Assembly: GCA_003252395.1 (NCBI GenBank)
Contig: QKEL01000011.1
Coordinates: 496,001 to 560,000 of the forward strand
DNA: 64,000 nt
DNA from: Spirochaetales bacterium
GTDB taxonomy: Bacteria; Spirochaetota; Spirochaetia; Treponematales; Treponemataceae
Reading direction: 5' to 3'
The notes beneath the pieces were generated by a model. That model was not told the origin of the DNA. It saw only the letters and a program-made list of their open reading frames with translations, and made no database searches. A program made the position numbers and the translations under genes. Below are positions 36,687 to 44,008 of the stretch, piece by piece. Position 1 is the first letter of the stretch. Every line of letters begins with the position of its first letter.

Positions 36687-37010
36687 ATGAACCCATTCGA
36701 ACTTTTAAAGAACGCGAAAAGCATGCAGGAACAGGTTTCCAAGATTCAGGCGGAACTCGCCGAGGTGCGGGTTACCGGCTCGTCGGGCGGCGGTATCGTG
36801 AAGGTGACGGTGAACGGGCAGTTCGACATGCTCGCCGTCGAGCTGGACCCGATAGCCGTGGACCCGCGGGATATAGCGATGCTGCAGGATTTGATCGTGG
36901 CTGCCCATACCGACGCCTCCAACAAGGTGAAGGAGCTTATCAAGGAGCGCCTTGGCCCGCTGGCCGGCCCCTTGGGCAACGCCCTGGGCGGGAATTTTCC
37001 GCTGCCATGA
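36687..37010 (+). CDS. ybaB: YbaB/EbfC nucleoid-associated protein
   Basis: A 107-residue protein of the YbaB/EbfC family, small dimeric DNA-binding proteins that coat the nucleoid (EbfC in Borrelia binds upstream of erp genes). It begins MNPFELLKNAKSMQEQVSKIQAELAEV and has the core GGGIVKVTVNGQFDMLAVEL. It sits 23 nt after dnaX and overlaps recR by 4 nt (ATGA), the standard arrangement. Confidence 0.95.
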   Translation: MNPFELLKNAKSMQEQVSKIQAELAEVRVTGSSGGGIVKVTVNGQFDMLAVELDPIAVDPRDIAMLQDLIVAAHTDASNKVKELIKERLGPLAGPLGNALGGNFPLP

Positions 37011-37594
37011 ACGCCCTCGACGACCTGATCGAGTCCTTTTCGCGGCTTCCCGGGGTCGGGAAGAAGAGCGCCTCGCGGTTGGCCCATTTTCTCCTGCGGA
37101 GCGACCGTTCCCTGTGCGAGCGGCTTGCCCGCGACCTTTCCGTGCTCCATGACCGCATTCGGCCCTGTACCGTCTGCGGCGCGTATTCCGAAGGGGATTT
37201 GTGCCCGGTCTGCTCCGATCCGGGGCGCGACCGCACGCTTCTGTGCGTGGTGGAGCAGCCCCAGGACGTGCAGACCATCGAGGCCGTGCGCGAGTTTAAC
37301 GGGCTTTTTCACGTGTTGGGGGGCGTTATCGCGCCGCTGGAGGGTATCGGTCCCGATCAGCTCCGGCTTTCCGAATTGGTGGCGCGCGTGCAGGAGGGGT
37401 CGGTTACCGAGGTGATTCTCGCGACGAATCCCACGGTGGAGGGAGATACTACCGCGCTCTACGTGCAGCGCATTCTCAAGAACCTGAACGTTACGGTCAC
37501 CCGCCTCGCCTCGGGATTGCCCGTGGGCGGGGACCTCGAATACGCGGACCGTCTGACCCTATCCCGCAGTTTCCGGGGCCGGGTGTCCTTTTAG
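37007..37594 (+). CDS. recR: Recombination protein RecR
   Basis: RecR works with RecO/RecF to load RecA on gapped DNA. The 195-residue length is typical. The helix-hairpin-helix FSRLPGVGKKSASRLAHFLL, the four-Cys zinc finger (CTVCGAYSEGDLCPVC) and the Toprim domain (LLCVVEQPQDVQTIE, then ILATNPTVEGDTTALYV) are present. It is the last gene of the dnaX operon and is convergent with the unknown gene at 37602; I see no terminator hairpin in the 7-nt gap. Confidence 0.97.
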   Translation: MNALDDLIESFSRLPGVGKKSASRLAHFLLRSDRSLCERLARDLSVLHDRIRPCTVCGAYSEGDLCPVCSDPGRDRTLLCVVEQPQDVQTIEAVREFNGLFHVLGGVIAPLEGIGPDQLRLSELVARVQEGSVTEVILATNPTVEGDTTALYVQRILKNLNVTVTRLASGLPVGGDLEYADRLTLSRSFRGRVSF

Positions 37595-37601
37595 TCCCTT
37601 T

Positions 37602-39182
37602 TCAGGCTTGGTTCCGTATCCAGTGGGCTATGATGGGCTCTATGCGGGGAACCGCGTAGCCCAGGGCCTCTACCCGTTCCCGCTCGCCGCTGCGGCCCCA
37701 GTCCTGATAGGGATTATCGTATTGCTCGTACAAAAAACCGTAGATTATCTCTTCGGCCTCGTTTTGCCGTGAGCTGAAAATATTCGCCTTTTTTCCCGAC
37801 CCGACCAGTATTTCGCGGATGGAAGGCCGGATTCCCTTGAAGAATAGATCCTTATAGACCGTATAGGTTTTCCCCGTTTCCTTGCGGATCATGTCGGCGA
37901 TGGAGTTCGCCGCGGGAATTTTCGCCGTTCTGATATGCGAGCCCGGCCGGTATTCCGCGCGGACGTTTTTTGCCTTTTTGAGGAGTCCCTTTTGCGCGGC
38001 GTCCCGCTTGGCTTCGGCCTTCGGCGCCTTAGGCGCGGGAACCGTCTTTTTTGCGCGTTCGCGTTGGGGCATCTCCTCCCGCGCGCGGGTTTCCTTGCCG
38101 GCTTTCCGTACGCGCGCGGGGGCGGCGGGGCGAACCCGCCGGGTTTTTGCCCGCGCCGCGGCCGCTTCGGCCAGCTCGCTCGCCTCGGTAGGGGCGGGCC
38201 GGGCGTCGTCGTACGCAGGCGGGGTTGCCGCCGCCGCGCCGCCGTCGAGCTTGGCCTTGTACCGCGCCCAGGTGCGCTGCAGGTAGAGGTCGCCGGATAT
38301 GCTGTAATAATAGCCGGTTACCACGTTGGCGAGCACCGCGTTCAGGATTTCCTCGTCTTTCCAGCCGTGGTCGCGGCCGTTTTTTATCGCGGAGAATATC
38401 TCATAGTGCCGGGTTCGGTATTTACGGCTGTACAGGAGCACCGTTTTTTCGAAGGCCGGGTCGCCGGTACGGTTCCAGTATTTCAGGCAGTACGCGATAA
38501 CCGTGTCCTCGGTGCCGGTAATGGCCGCGGGGATGAGGATGCGACGCACGTCCTCTTCCGAGAAGGAGATATTCGAAAGGTCTAGCCCCGCCTTGCGGTG
38601 CCTTTGGCGGACCGCGCGTTCCCGGTCGCGCTTTCGGCGCTCTTCGGCGTCCTTTCGGAAGGCGAGGACCGAGTCTATGGTGTCGGTTACGTAGAGCCTG
38701 ATCAGTTCCGCGGTTCGCTCCATGGCCTCGGCTTTCCAGTTTAGGAGGCGGGCAAGGCGCGCGTATCGCTCCGTTATCGCGATGGCGGCGTACCGGTCGG
38801 GCGAAATGACCGACAGAAGCCCCTCGGCGAGCTTGATGACCGCGTACGCGTCGGTAAGGTTGACCGCGTCTATGTCTCGGGTAAGGAAATTGATGATTGC
38901 GGTGGTTTTTCTCAATGCCCGTTGGGCAAGGTCCGCGACGCTTTGCTCGAGGATTACCCGGAAATTCGGGTCTTTGGAACGGTACGAGCGCATAAGCCGT
39001 TCGCGTATCGCGTCGTCGGGGTATTTTTTCCGCAGTTTCCCGTTATATAGGGATAAGGCATCGGCCAGGCGGCCTTCCTTGCGGAGATCGTAATAGCGTT
39101 CAATATCCGCGTCGCCGGAAAGGCTGACGTTCGGGTATTCTTCCCGGAGGAGCAGGAAGGCGGCGTCGTGCGTATCGTGCAT
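37602..39182 (-). CDS. Cytosolic protein of unknown function downstream of flaB
   Basis: A 526-residue protein with no signal peptide or membrane helix. The N-terminal 340 residues are mostly helical and contain EGRLADALSLYNGKL, resembling a single TPR-like hairpin. An Ala/Pro/Lys/Arg-rich low-complexity segment follows (about 340-440), then a conserved-looking C-terminal domain (about 440-526) with ETGKTYTVYKDLFFKGIRPS and a tail rich in Tyr and Trp. GGAG precedes the ATG. It lies 20 nt beyond the flaB terminator on the same strand, so it may receive some readthrough. I do not recognise it. Confidence 0.72.
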   Translation of the reverse strand: MHDTHDAAFLLLREEYPNVSLSGDADIERYYDLRKEGRLADALSLYNGKLRKKYPDDAIRERLMRSYRSKDPNFRVILEQSVADLAQRALRKTTAIINFLTRDIDAVNLTDAYAVIKLAEGLLSVISPDRYAAIAITERYARLARLLNWKAEAMERTAELIRLYVTDTIDSVLAFRKDAEERRKRDRERAVRQRHRKAGLDLSNISFSEEDVRRILIPAAITGTEDTVIAYCLKYWNRTGDPAFEKTVLLYSRKYRTRHYEIFSAIKNGRDHGWKDEEILNAVLANVVTGYYYSISGDLYLQRTWARYKAKLDGGAAAATPPAYDDARPAPTEASELAEAAAARAKTRRVRPAAPARVRKAGKETRAREEMPQRERAKKTVPAPKAPKAEAKRDAAQKGLLKKAKNVRAEYRPGSHIRTAKIPAANSIADMIRKETGKTYTVYKDLFFKGIRPSIREILVGSGKKANIFSSRQNEAEEIIYGFLYEQYDNPYQDWGRSGERERVEALGYAVPRIEPIIAHWIRNQA

Positions 39183-39201
39183 GATCGCTCCGTTATACCA
39201 T

Positions 39202-39238
39202 AAAAAAGGGCCGATTCCCAGCTCTTGGGAACCGGCCC
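39202..39238 (-). terminator. Terminator of flaB
   Basis: On the minus strand a 13-bp stem (GGGCCGGTTCCCA with TGGGAATCGGCCC, one mismatch) and a 5-nt loop are followed by TTTTTT. It lies 20 nt after the flaB stop codon. Confidence 0.93.
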
Positions 39239-39258
39239 TCCGTCTCTGCCGCGGAAGG

Positions 39259-40119
39259 TTACTTCAGCAGGCTCAGGACGCCCTGCGTAGACTGGTTTGC
39301 CTGGGCAAGCATCGCGGTTCCGGCCTGGGTAAGGATCTGGTTCTTGGTGTAGTCGACCATTTCCTTTGCCATGTTGGTGTCGCGGATGCGAGACTCGGCG
39401 GCCTGAAGGTTCTCGGCGCCGACGCCAAGGCCCTTCATGGTGTACTCGAGGCGGTTCTGGTAGGCGCCGAGATCGGCGCGCTGCTTGCTGACCTTCTTCA
39501 GCGCTTCGTCAACGGTTCCGATGGCGCGGTTTGAGTCGTCGGGGGCGGAGAGGGAAATGATCCTCTCGTCGCCGACGTTTCGGACACCCAGGGCCGAGGA
39601 GGTCATGGTGCCGATAAATACGCGGGTGCGCTGATCCATGTTGGCGCCGATATGGAACCACATGGACCCCGTCACCGTATTCTCTCCGGTTTCCCGAGCA
39701 AAACGTCCGGTGAGCATGTTCATTCCGTTGAACTGCGCCTGGCTTGCGATCCTGTCGACTTCGGCGACGAGCTGAGATACCTCAACCTGGATCTGCATGC
39801 GGTCTTCGGCGGTATAAATACCGTTGGAGGACTGCACGGCGAGTTCACGGATGCGCTGGAGAATGTCCTGGGTTTCCTGAAGATACCCTTCGGTGGTCTG
39901 AATGAACGAAATACCGTTCTGCGCGTTGGTATTCGCCTGATTCATGCCGCGAACCTGGCTGCGCATCTTTTCGGATACGGCAAGCCCGGAGGCGTCGTCC
40001 CCGGCGCGGTTGATCCGCATTCCGGATGAAAGTTTTTCAATGTTCTTCTGGTTAGAACCGGCGGTTTCTCCGAGGGTTCTCGACGAGAACATAGCGCTTA
40101 GGTTGTGATTGATGATCAT
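39259..40119 (-). CDS. flaB: Periplasmic flagellin core protein FlaB
   Basis: FlaB forms the core of the spirochaete periplasmic flagellum. The 286-residue length and the conserved ends are diagnostic: [19 protein letters not shown] and [20 protein letters not shown] at the N-terminus, [17 protein letters not shown] and the final [16 protein letters not shown] at the C-terminus. The central region is short, as in all FlaB proteins. It has no signal peptide, because FlaB is exported through the flagellar system. The start at 40119 follows AAAGGAG; the longer open frame to 40191 is leader. A sigma-28-like promoter, a long structured leader and a terminator flank it. Confidence 0.97.
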   Translation of the reverse strand: MIINHNLSAMFSSRTLGETAGSNQKNIEKLSSGMRINRAGDDASGLAVSEKMRSQVRGMNQANTNAQNGISFIQTTEGYLQETQDILQRIRELAVQSSNGIYTAEDRMQIQVEVSQLVAEVDRIASQAQFNGMNMLTGRFARETGENTVTGSMWFHIGANMDQRTRVFIGTMTSSALGVRNVGDERIISLSAPDDSNRAIGTVDEALKKVSKQRADLGAYQNRLEYTMKGLGVGAENLQAAESRIRDTNMAKEMVDYTKNQILTQAGTAMLAQANQSTQGVLSLLK

Positions 40120-40166
40120 AATGCTACTCCTTTGGCGATTTTCGACGACGTATCCATATAGTCGGT

Positions 40167-40177
40167 CGCGGCATCCC
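40167..40177 (-). repeat. 11-mer GGGATGCCGCG, inverted copy in flaB leader
   Basis: Reads GGGATGCCGCG on the minus strand and overlaps the GGGA hairpin. In a readthrough RNA from the upstream gene it could pair with either of the other two copies. Confidence 0.7.
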
Positions 40178-40182
40178 TGCCG
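40169..40182 (-). promoter_or_regulatory. CsrA-type GGGA hairpin in the flaB leader
   Basis: On the minus strand CGGCA and TGCCG form a 5-bp stem that displays the tetraloop GGGA, 50 nt before the start codon. The core CAGGGATG matches the CsrA consensus CARGGAUG. Other GGA motifs occur in the leader, including the Shine-Dalgarno AAAGGAG. Confidence 0.5.
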
Positions 40183-40288
40183 ATCCTTCAATTTGTACCG
40201 GATCCCCTGACGTTACCAGCGTAAGAAGACGGAGCCCGCCCGCCTTCGGGACCAGCTGTAATCCCTCGGGTGAGCGTGCGTACTCTGA

Positions 40289-40315
40289 ATATCGGAGGGG
40301 TAAAAAAACTCTTGA
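40289..40315 (-). promoter_or_regulatory. Sigma-28-like promoter of flaB
   Basis: On the minus strand TCAAGAGT, 11 nt, TCCGATAT: 5 of 8 and 6 of 8 matches to the FliA consensus TAAAGTTT-N11-GCCGATAA. The predicted leader is about 160 nt. Confidence 0.55.
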
Positions 40316-40360
40316 GGGGAAAAAAAAGGAAATGCGGTTTATGCGCGGGACGCCGGACGC

Positions 40361-40371
40361 GGGATGCCGCG
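40361..40371 (+). repeat. 11-mer GGGATGCCGCG, copy 1
   Basis: First of two direct copies (the other at 40389-40399) upstream of the flaB promoter. A third, inverted, copy lies in the flaB leader at 40167-40177. Confidence 0.7.
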
Positions 40372-40388
40372 CGAGTGGCGCAGGCGGC

Positions 40389-40399
40389 GGGATGCCGCG
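40389..40399 (+). repeat. 11-mer GGGATGCCGCG, copy 2
   Basis: Identical to copy 1 and starting 28 bp further on, just after the stop codon region of the leftward zinc-ribbon gene. Confidence 0.7.
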
Positions 40400-40408
40400 G
40401 CGAGGGAC

Positions 40409-40831
40409 TTAGCTTTCTTTGCTTTTTTTGGGCAGGCGGCAGCCCATGCAGCCGAGTATGTGCACGTGCCGTTTCTTGTGCGGGCGTTCGAAAAGCCGGG
40501 CGATCAGGTAGGATTCCTGCGCCACCCGTTTTTTGCAGACCGGGCACTTACGCTCGATATCCCGTTCCGCGAAGGGGTGGCAGTGGGGACAGCCGAAAAT
40601 ATGCACCAAGCGTTCCCCGTTCCCGGGAAAAACCGCGGACTTGATTTGCTCGCCGTTTTTCAGCACCGTCCCGCATACCGGGCACACGCCTTGATCCCCC
40701 TTCCTGCCCTGTTCCCGCCGCTTTACCGGGCGCTTTCGCCCGTCCGGGGTCGTAAAAAGGCCGTAGGCGAATACGAGGAGCGCCGCGCCGACGAATACGA
40801 GGATCAATATATAGAAGGGTCCGGGAATCAT
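40409..40831 (-). CDS. Membrane-anchored zinc-ribbon protein of unknown function
   Basis: A 140-residue protein with one N-terminal membrane helix (FYILILVFVGAALLVFAYGLF) followed by a basic stretch. It has four Cys-x2-Cys knuckles (CPVCGT, CPHCHP, CPVCKK, CMGC) that should bind two zinc ions in the cytoplasm. Pairs of His (VHIFGCPHCH and VHILGC) repeat, so the two halves look like an internal duplication. The start is placed at 40831. It lies upstream of flaB on the same strand, 94 nt before the flaB promoter, and is divergent from rsmI. The function is unknown. Confidence 0.72.
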   Translation of the reverse strand: MIPGPFYILILVFVGAALLVFAYGLFTTPDGRKRPVKRREQGRKGDQGVCPVCGTVLKNGEQIKSAVFPGNGERLVHIFGCPHCHPFAERDIERKCPVCKKRVAQESYLIARLFERPHKKRHVHILGCMGCRLPKKSKES

Positions 40832-40881
40832 GCCTTTTATAATGCACCAGAAACGGCCTTGTCGCAATCGGTAAAAGGGAT

Positions 40882-40887
40882 TATCAT
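40882..40887 (+). promoter_or_regulatory. Possible -10 box of rsmI (leaderless arrangement)
   Basis: TATCAT is followed by 6 nt and the GTG start codon, without a Shine-Dalgarno site. Confidence 0.4.
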
Positions 40888-40893
40888 TGAATC

Positions 40894-41589
40894 GTGGCAA
40901 CATTGTTTGTGGTGGCGACCCCGATCGGCAACCTTGGCGACATAACGTACCGGGCTCTCGAAACCTTCAAGGCGGTGGACGCGATTGCCTGCGAAGACAC
41001 GCGGCATACCCTTCAATTGTTGACCCATTTCGGCATTCGCAAGCCCTTGCTTTCCTGCAGGGCGCGCAACGAGGAAATCGCCTCGGAACGGGTGCTCGAA
41101 GTGCTTGGGAAGGGCCAGGACGTCGCCTATGCCAGCGACGCGGGCACGCCGGGCCTAAGCGACCCGGGCGCGGTGCTCGTGCGGACGGCGCGGGCCGCGG
41201 GCCACCGAATCGTTCCCATTCCGGGAGCGTCGGCGTTCGCGAGCGTTCTAAGCGTGAGCGGCAGTTCCGACAAGACCGTCATTTTCGAGGGTTTTCTTTC
41301 CCCGAAGCCCGGGCGGCGCCGATCAAGGCTGCGGGAATTATGCGAGACAGGTAACGCGTTCGTTTTGTATGAATCGCCGTACAGGATCCTCAAGCTTTTG
41401 ACGGATCTTGCCGAAATTGAAGGAGACCGGGCGATCGTGGTGGGACGAGAGCTCACGAAGCTCCATGAAGAGCTCGTGACCGGTACGGCAGTCGAGGCCA
41501 GGGACGCGTTTGCGGCCAGGGACAAGATTTTAGGCGAATTTTCCGTGTACGTCGCGGGAAAAAATCGCTCAATATCCGCGGATGACTGA
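40894..41589 (+). CDS. rsmI: 16S rRNA (cytidine-1402 2'-O) methyltransferase
   Basis: RsmI adds the 2'-O-methyl of m4Cm1402 in 16S rRNA. The 231-residue protein has the tetrapyrrole-methylase fold with [20 protein letters not shown], the [15 protein letters not shown] block, [14 protein letters not shown] and IPGASAF. The C-terminal portion is shorter than in E. coli (286 residues), as in some other bacteria. The start is a GTG. The stop codon overlaps a sigma-28-like -10 box for flgM. Confidence 0.93.
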   Translation: MATLFVVATPIGNLGDITYRALETFKAVDAIACEDTRHTLQLLTHFGIRKPLLSCRARNEEIASERVLEVLGKGQDVAYASDAGTPGLSDPGAVLVRTARAAGHRIVPIPGASAFASVLSVSGSSDKTVIFEGFLSPKPGRRRSRLRELCETGNAFVLYESPYRILKLLTDLAEIEGDRAIVVGRELTKLHEELVTGTAVEARDAFAARDKILGEFSVYVAGKNRSISADD

Positions 41590-41596
41590 CCGATAA
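41589..41596 (+). promoter_or_regulatory. Sigma-28-like -10 box of flgM
   Basis: ACCGATAA matches GCCGATAA in 7 of 8 positions and lies 22 nt before the flgM start codon. The -35 region matches weakly (3-4 of 8). Confidence 0.42.
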
Positions 41597-41618
41597 GTAA
41601 GGTGAAGGCAGGAACGTT

Positions 41619-41903
41619 ATGACAATTGACCGCTTGGGGGGCATAGATCCCCTAAAAAACGTAAACAACACCCAGAAACCCCACCGGGTAAGCGGTACCG
41701 CTCCCTCCGATTCCATCTCGCTCTCTTCGGAAGCCAAAGAGCTTTCCGAGGTTTACTCTGCCATGGAAGCGGCGAATTCCGCCCCCGACGTTCGCTCCGA
41801 CAAGGTGGCGGCCGTTATGGAAAGGATCAAGGATCCGAATTATATAAACGATGCCGTGGTCGACCTGGTCGCCGATCGTTTAATGGACGTTTTTGGCGTT
41901 TAA
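41619..41903 (+). CDS. flgM: Negative regulator of flagellin synthesis FlgM (anti-sigma-28)
   Basis: FlgM binds sigma-28 and blocks late flagellar transcription until it is exported. The 94-residue protein has the family layout: a disordered N-terminal half (MTIDRLGGIDPLKNVN, then DSISLSSEAKELSEV) and C-terminal helices with VRSDKVAAVMERIKDPNYIN and VADRLMD. The start at 41619 has AGGA upstream. It lies between rsmI and a terminator, about 1.8 kb from flaB, which is itself a likely sigma-28 target. Confidence 0.88.
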   Translation: MTIDRLGGIDPLKNVNNTQKPHRVSGTAPSDSISLSSEAKELSEVYSAMEAANSAPDVRSDKVAAVMERIKDPNYINDAVVDLVADRLMDVFGV

Positions 41904-41936
41904 CCGGGCGCGCAGACGCGCGATTTGAGTAAAAAA

Positions 41937-41966
41937 GGCGGGACCGCTTCGGATTCCGCCTTTTTT
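41937..41966 (+). terminator. Terminator of flgM
   Basis: GGCGG / CCGCC with an inner CCG-CGG pair is preceded by AAAAAA and followed by TTTTTT, so it can work in both directions. Confidence 0.9.
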
Positions 41967-41979
41967 ATTTTAAAAAAAA

Positions 41980-41988
41980 TGCTACATT
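41980..41988 (+). promoter_or_regulatory. Extended -10 promoter of the Fe-ADH-like gene
   Basis: TGCTACATT lies 20 nt before the ATG. A short leader containing AGAGG follows, so here a normal ribosome site is kept. Confidence 0.5.
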
Positions 41989-42008
41989 TATAGGTATTAG
42001 AGGTTTTT

Positions 42009-43157
42009 ATGGCAGATTTCGTGTTCAAGATCTCGCCAAACGTCATTCTCGGCCCGTATACCCTGGCACGGCTCGGACAGGTCGCCGCGACCTGGGGCAC
42101 GAAATACATGATGGTGGTAGATCCGATCCTGAAGGAATTCGATATTCCGGAGAAGGCGACCCAGGCCCTGGGAGACAAGGGTATTTCCGTTCTCGTTTTC
42201 GACGACGTTCCCTCCGCGGCCACGTCCGCGACCCTTGAGCAGGCGCTGTCCCTCGCCCGGGGCGCCCACGTCCACGGCATTATTTCCCTCGGGGGCACGA
42301 AAACCGCCTCGCTCGCCCGCGCCGTCGCCTCGCTTTTCAACGAAACCCACGACATTTTCGACTATCTGCTCGGTTCGCAGCCCTATTCCGGGCCCCTGCC
42401 CTTTATCGAGGTGCCCTCCACCTGCCGCGACGCCTTCGTGTTTTCCGACCGAACCCCGGTTATCGACGCGCGAAACCGCCAGGTTCGCCTGATGAAGATG
42501 CAGGCCGGCGTTTGCAAGGCCGTGATCGTCGACCCGAACCTGTATATGCACATGTCGCCCAACACGGCGATTTCCATGATTTTCCACGCCATATCGATGG
42601 CGGTGGAAGGGTACGTTTCCACGAAATCGAATTTTTTTTCCGAAACCATTCTCGGGAAATCCATAGAGATGCTTCTGTTGGCCCTGGACCCGGAGCAGTC
42701 GAAACTGGTGGGAACGCCGTCGGAAACCCTCGTCGCCCAGGGGGGGATATTGGCCTCCATGGGCGTGTCGGTGGCCTCGCCGGGCGTGTCTACCGCGATA
42801 TCGCTGGCGTGCAACGCCCGGTATAAGACCTCGACCTCGCTCGTTTCCTCGGTGCTCCTCCCGTATATCATGGAAGACGCCTCCCGCGCCAAGGTTGACC
42901 GCATCGCGACCATCGGGAAGATGCTGGGCGTGGCCTCCGACGGCCTCGCCGCGAGCGATATCGCCCGGGCCGCCATCGAGGACATTCGCCGCAGGCTTGC
43001 CCTCGCCGGCCTTCCGATGCGCCTGAAGGACCTCGGCCTCTCCATCGATCAGCTGGTTCCCGTCGCGGAAGACGCGGCGGCCCTCGATATCATGAATTAT
43101 ATCCCCCGGTCTCTCTCGGGCGACGAGCTTTTCGATTTGATCAAGCAGGCGTACTAG
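42009..43157 (+). CDS. Iron-containing alcohol dehydrogenase fold protein lacking the metal site
   Basis: A 382-residue protein with the overall layout of group III Fe-ADH enzymes. The N-terminal part is FVFKISPNVILGPYTLARLGQ, the middle has VEVPSTCRDAF-like IEVPSTCRDAF, and the C-terminal part ends IPRSLSGDELFDLIKQAY. The dinucleotide motif GGGS reads GGTK. The four metal ligands (Asp and His in DALTH, His in the LAH segment, His in PHG) align with His, Met, Cys and Thr in FHAISMAVEGYVS, SLACNARYK and TSTSLVSSVLLP. It may be a pseudoenzyme or use another metal. It is followed by a TrmH-type gene after 5 nt. Confidence 0.82.
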   Translation: MADFVFKISPNVILGPYTLARLGQVAATWGTKYMMVVDPILKEFDIPEKATQALGDKGISVLVFDDVPSAATSATLEQALSLARGAHVHGIISLGGTKTASLARAVASLFNETHDIFDYLLGSQPYSGPLPFIEVPSTCRDAFVFSDRTPVIDARNRQVRLMKMQAGVCKAVIVDPNLYMHMSPNTAISMIFHAISMAVEGYVSTKSNFFSETILGKSIEMLLLALDPEQSKLVGTPSETLVAQGGILASMGVSVASPGVSTAISLACNARYKTSTSLVSSVLLPYIMEDASRAKVDRIATIGKMLGVASDGLAASDIARAAIEDIRRRLALAGLPMRLKDLGLSIDQLVPVAEDAAALDIMNYIPRSLSGDELFDLIKQAY

Positions 43158-43162
43158 AGCCC

Positions 43163-44008
43163 ATGATACCCGTTCATAAACTTTCCCAATTGTCCCCGGG
43201 GCAGCGCAGGCGTAAGCTTGCCCTGCTTTTGGCCCAGGCGGAACGCGAATTGCTCGCCGCGGGAGGCGGAACCGGCGGGCGTACCGCCGATTCCGATCCC
43301 GACTACGTGCGTGCCCTCGCCCGCCTTGCCGCCGAAGACCCGAAGGTAGAGCCCGCGGCGGCGGAAAGGCTGAAGGCGCTTGCCCGTGACGCCTTGCCCG
43401 CGCTCGGGGATGGCGCGGAAGCCCTGCTTCGGCTATGCGACGTCGCGCGCCACGCGGTTCTGGCCGCCATCGGGACCTTTCCCGCGGAATGGGACCTGAT
43501 ACACCGACCCCTTTCCGACTCTATGGCCGCCGCGCCGGTTCGGCGCTTTTTCCCCGGGGTCGCCGTCTACGCCGAGGATATCCGTTCCCCGTTTAATCTC
43601 GGCTCCGTGTTCCGTACCGCCGAGGCCTTCGGGGCCGAACGGGTGATGGTTTCTCCCCTGTGCGTGCCCCCGGAACATCCCCGGGCGCAACGGAGCGCCA
43701 TGGGTTGCATGGACTACCTTCCCTGGGAGCGCGTTTCGCTGGGGGAAATCCCGGCGGAATTGCCGGTTTTTGCCCTGGAAACGGGCGGCACGCCCATAGA
43801 GGAGTTCGATTTTCCGGAACGGGGAGTCGTGATTATCGGTTCGGAGGAATTGGGGGTAAGCCCCGAGGCCTTGGCCCGCGCCACGTACGGCCGGGTGAGC
43901 ATTCCCATGCGCGGCATAAAGGCCTCGCTCAACGTGGGCGTGGCCTTCGGCGTCCTAATGCAGGCCTGGACCGCCTACCTTAGCTGTTCGGCCTCAAAGC
44001 CCTTTTGA
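43163..44008 (+). CDS. TrmH/SpoU-family RNA 2'-O-ribose methyltransferase
   Basis: A 281-residue SPOUT methyltransferase. The N-terminal 125 residues are helical and not recognisable. The C-terminal catalytic domain has the three SpoU motifs: IRSPFNLGSVFRTAEAFGAE, VVIIGSEELGVSPEAL and IPMRGIKASLNVGVAFGVLM, so it should methylate a ribose in rRNA or tRNA. The target is not known. Its last 34 nt overlap the end of the convergent HDOD gene, which is coded on the opposite strand. Confidence 0.9.
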   Translation: MIPVHKLSQLSPGQRRRKLALLLAQAERELLAAGGGTGGRTADSDPDYVRALARLAAEDPKVEPAAAERLKALARDALPALGDGAEALLRLCDVARHAVLAAIGTFPAEWDLIHRPLSDSMAAAPVRRFFPGVAVYAEDIRSPFNLGSVFRTAEAFGAERVMVSPLCVPPEHPRAQRSAMGCMDYLPWERVSLGEIPAELPVFALETGGTPIEEFDFPERGVVIIGSEELGVSPEALARATYGRVSIPMRGIKASLNVGVAFGVLMQAWTAYLSCSASKPF

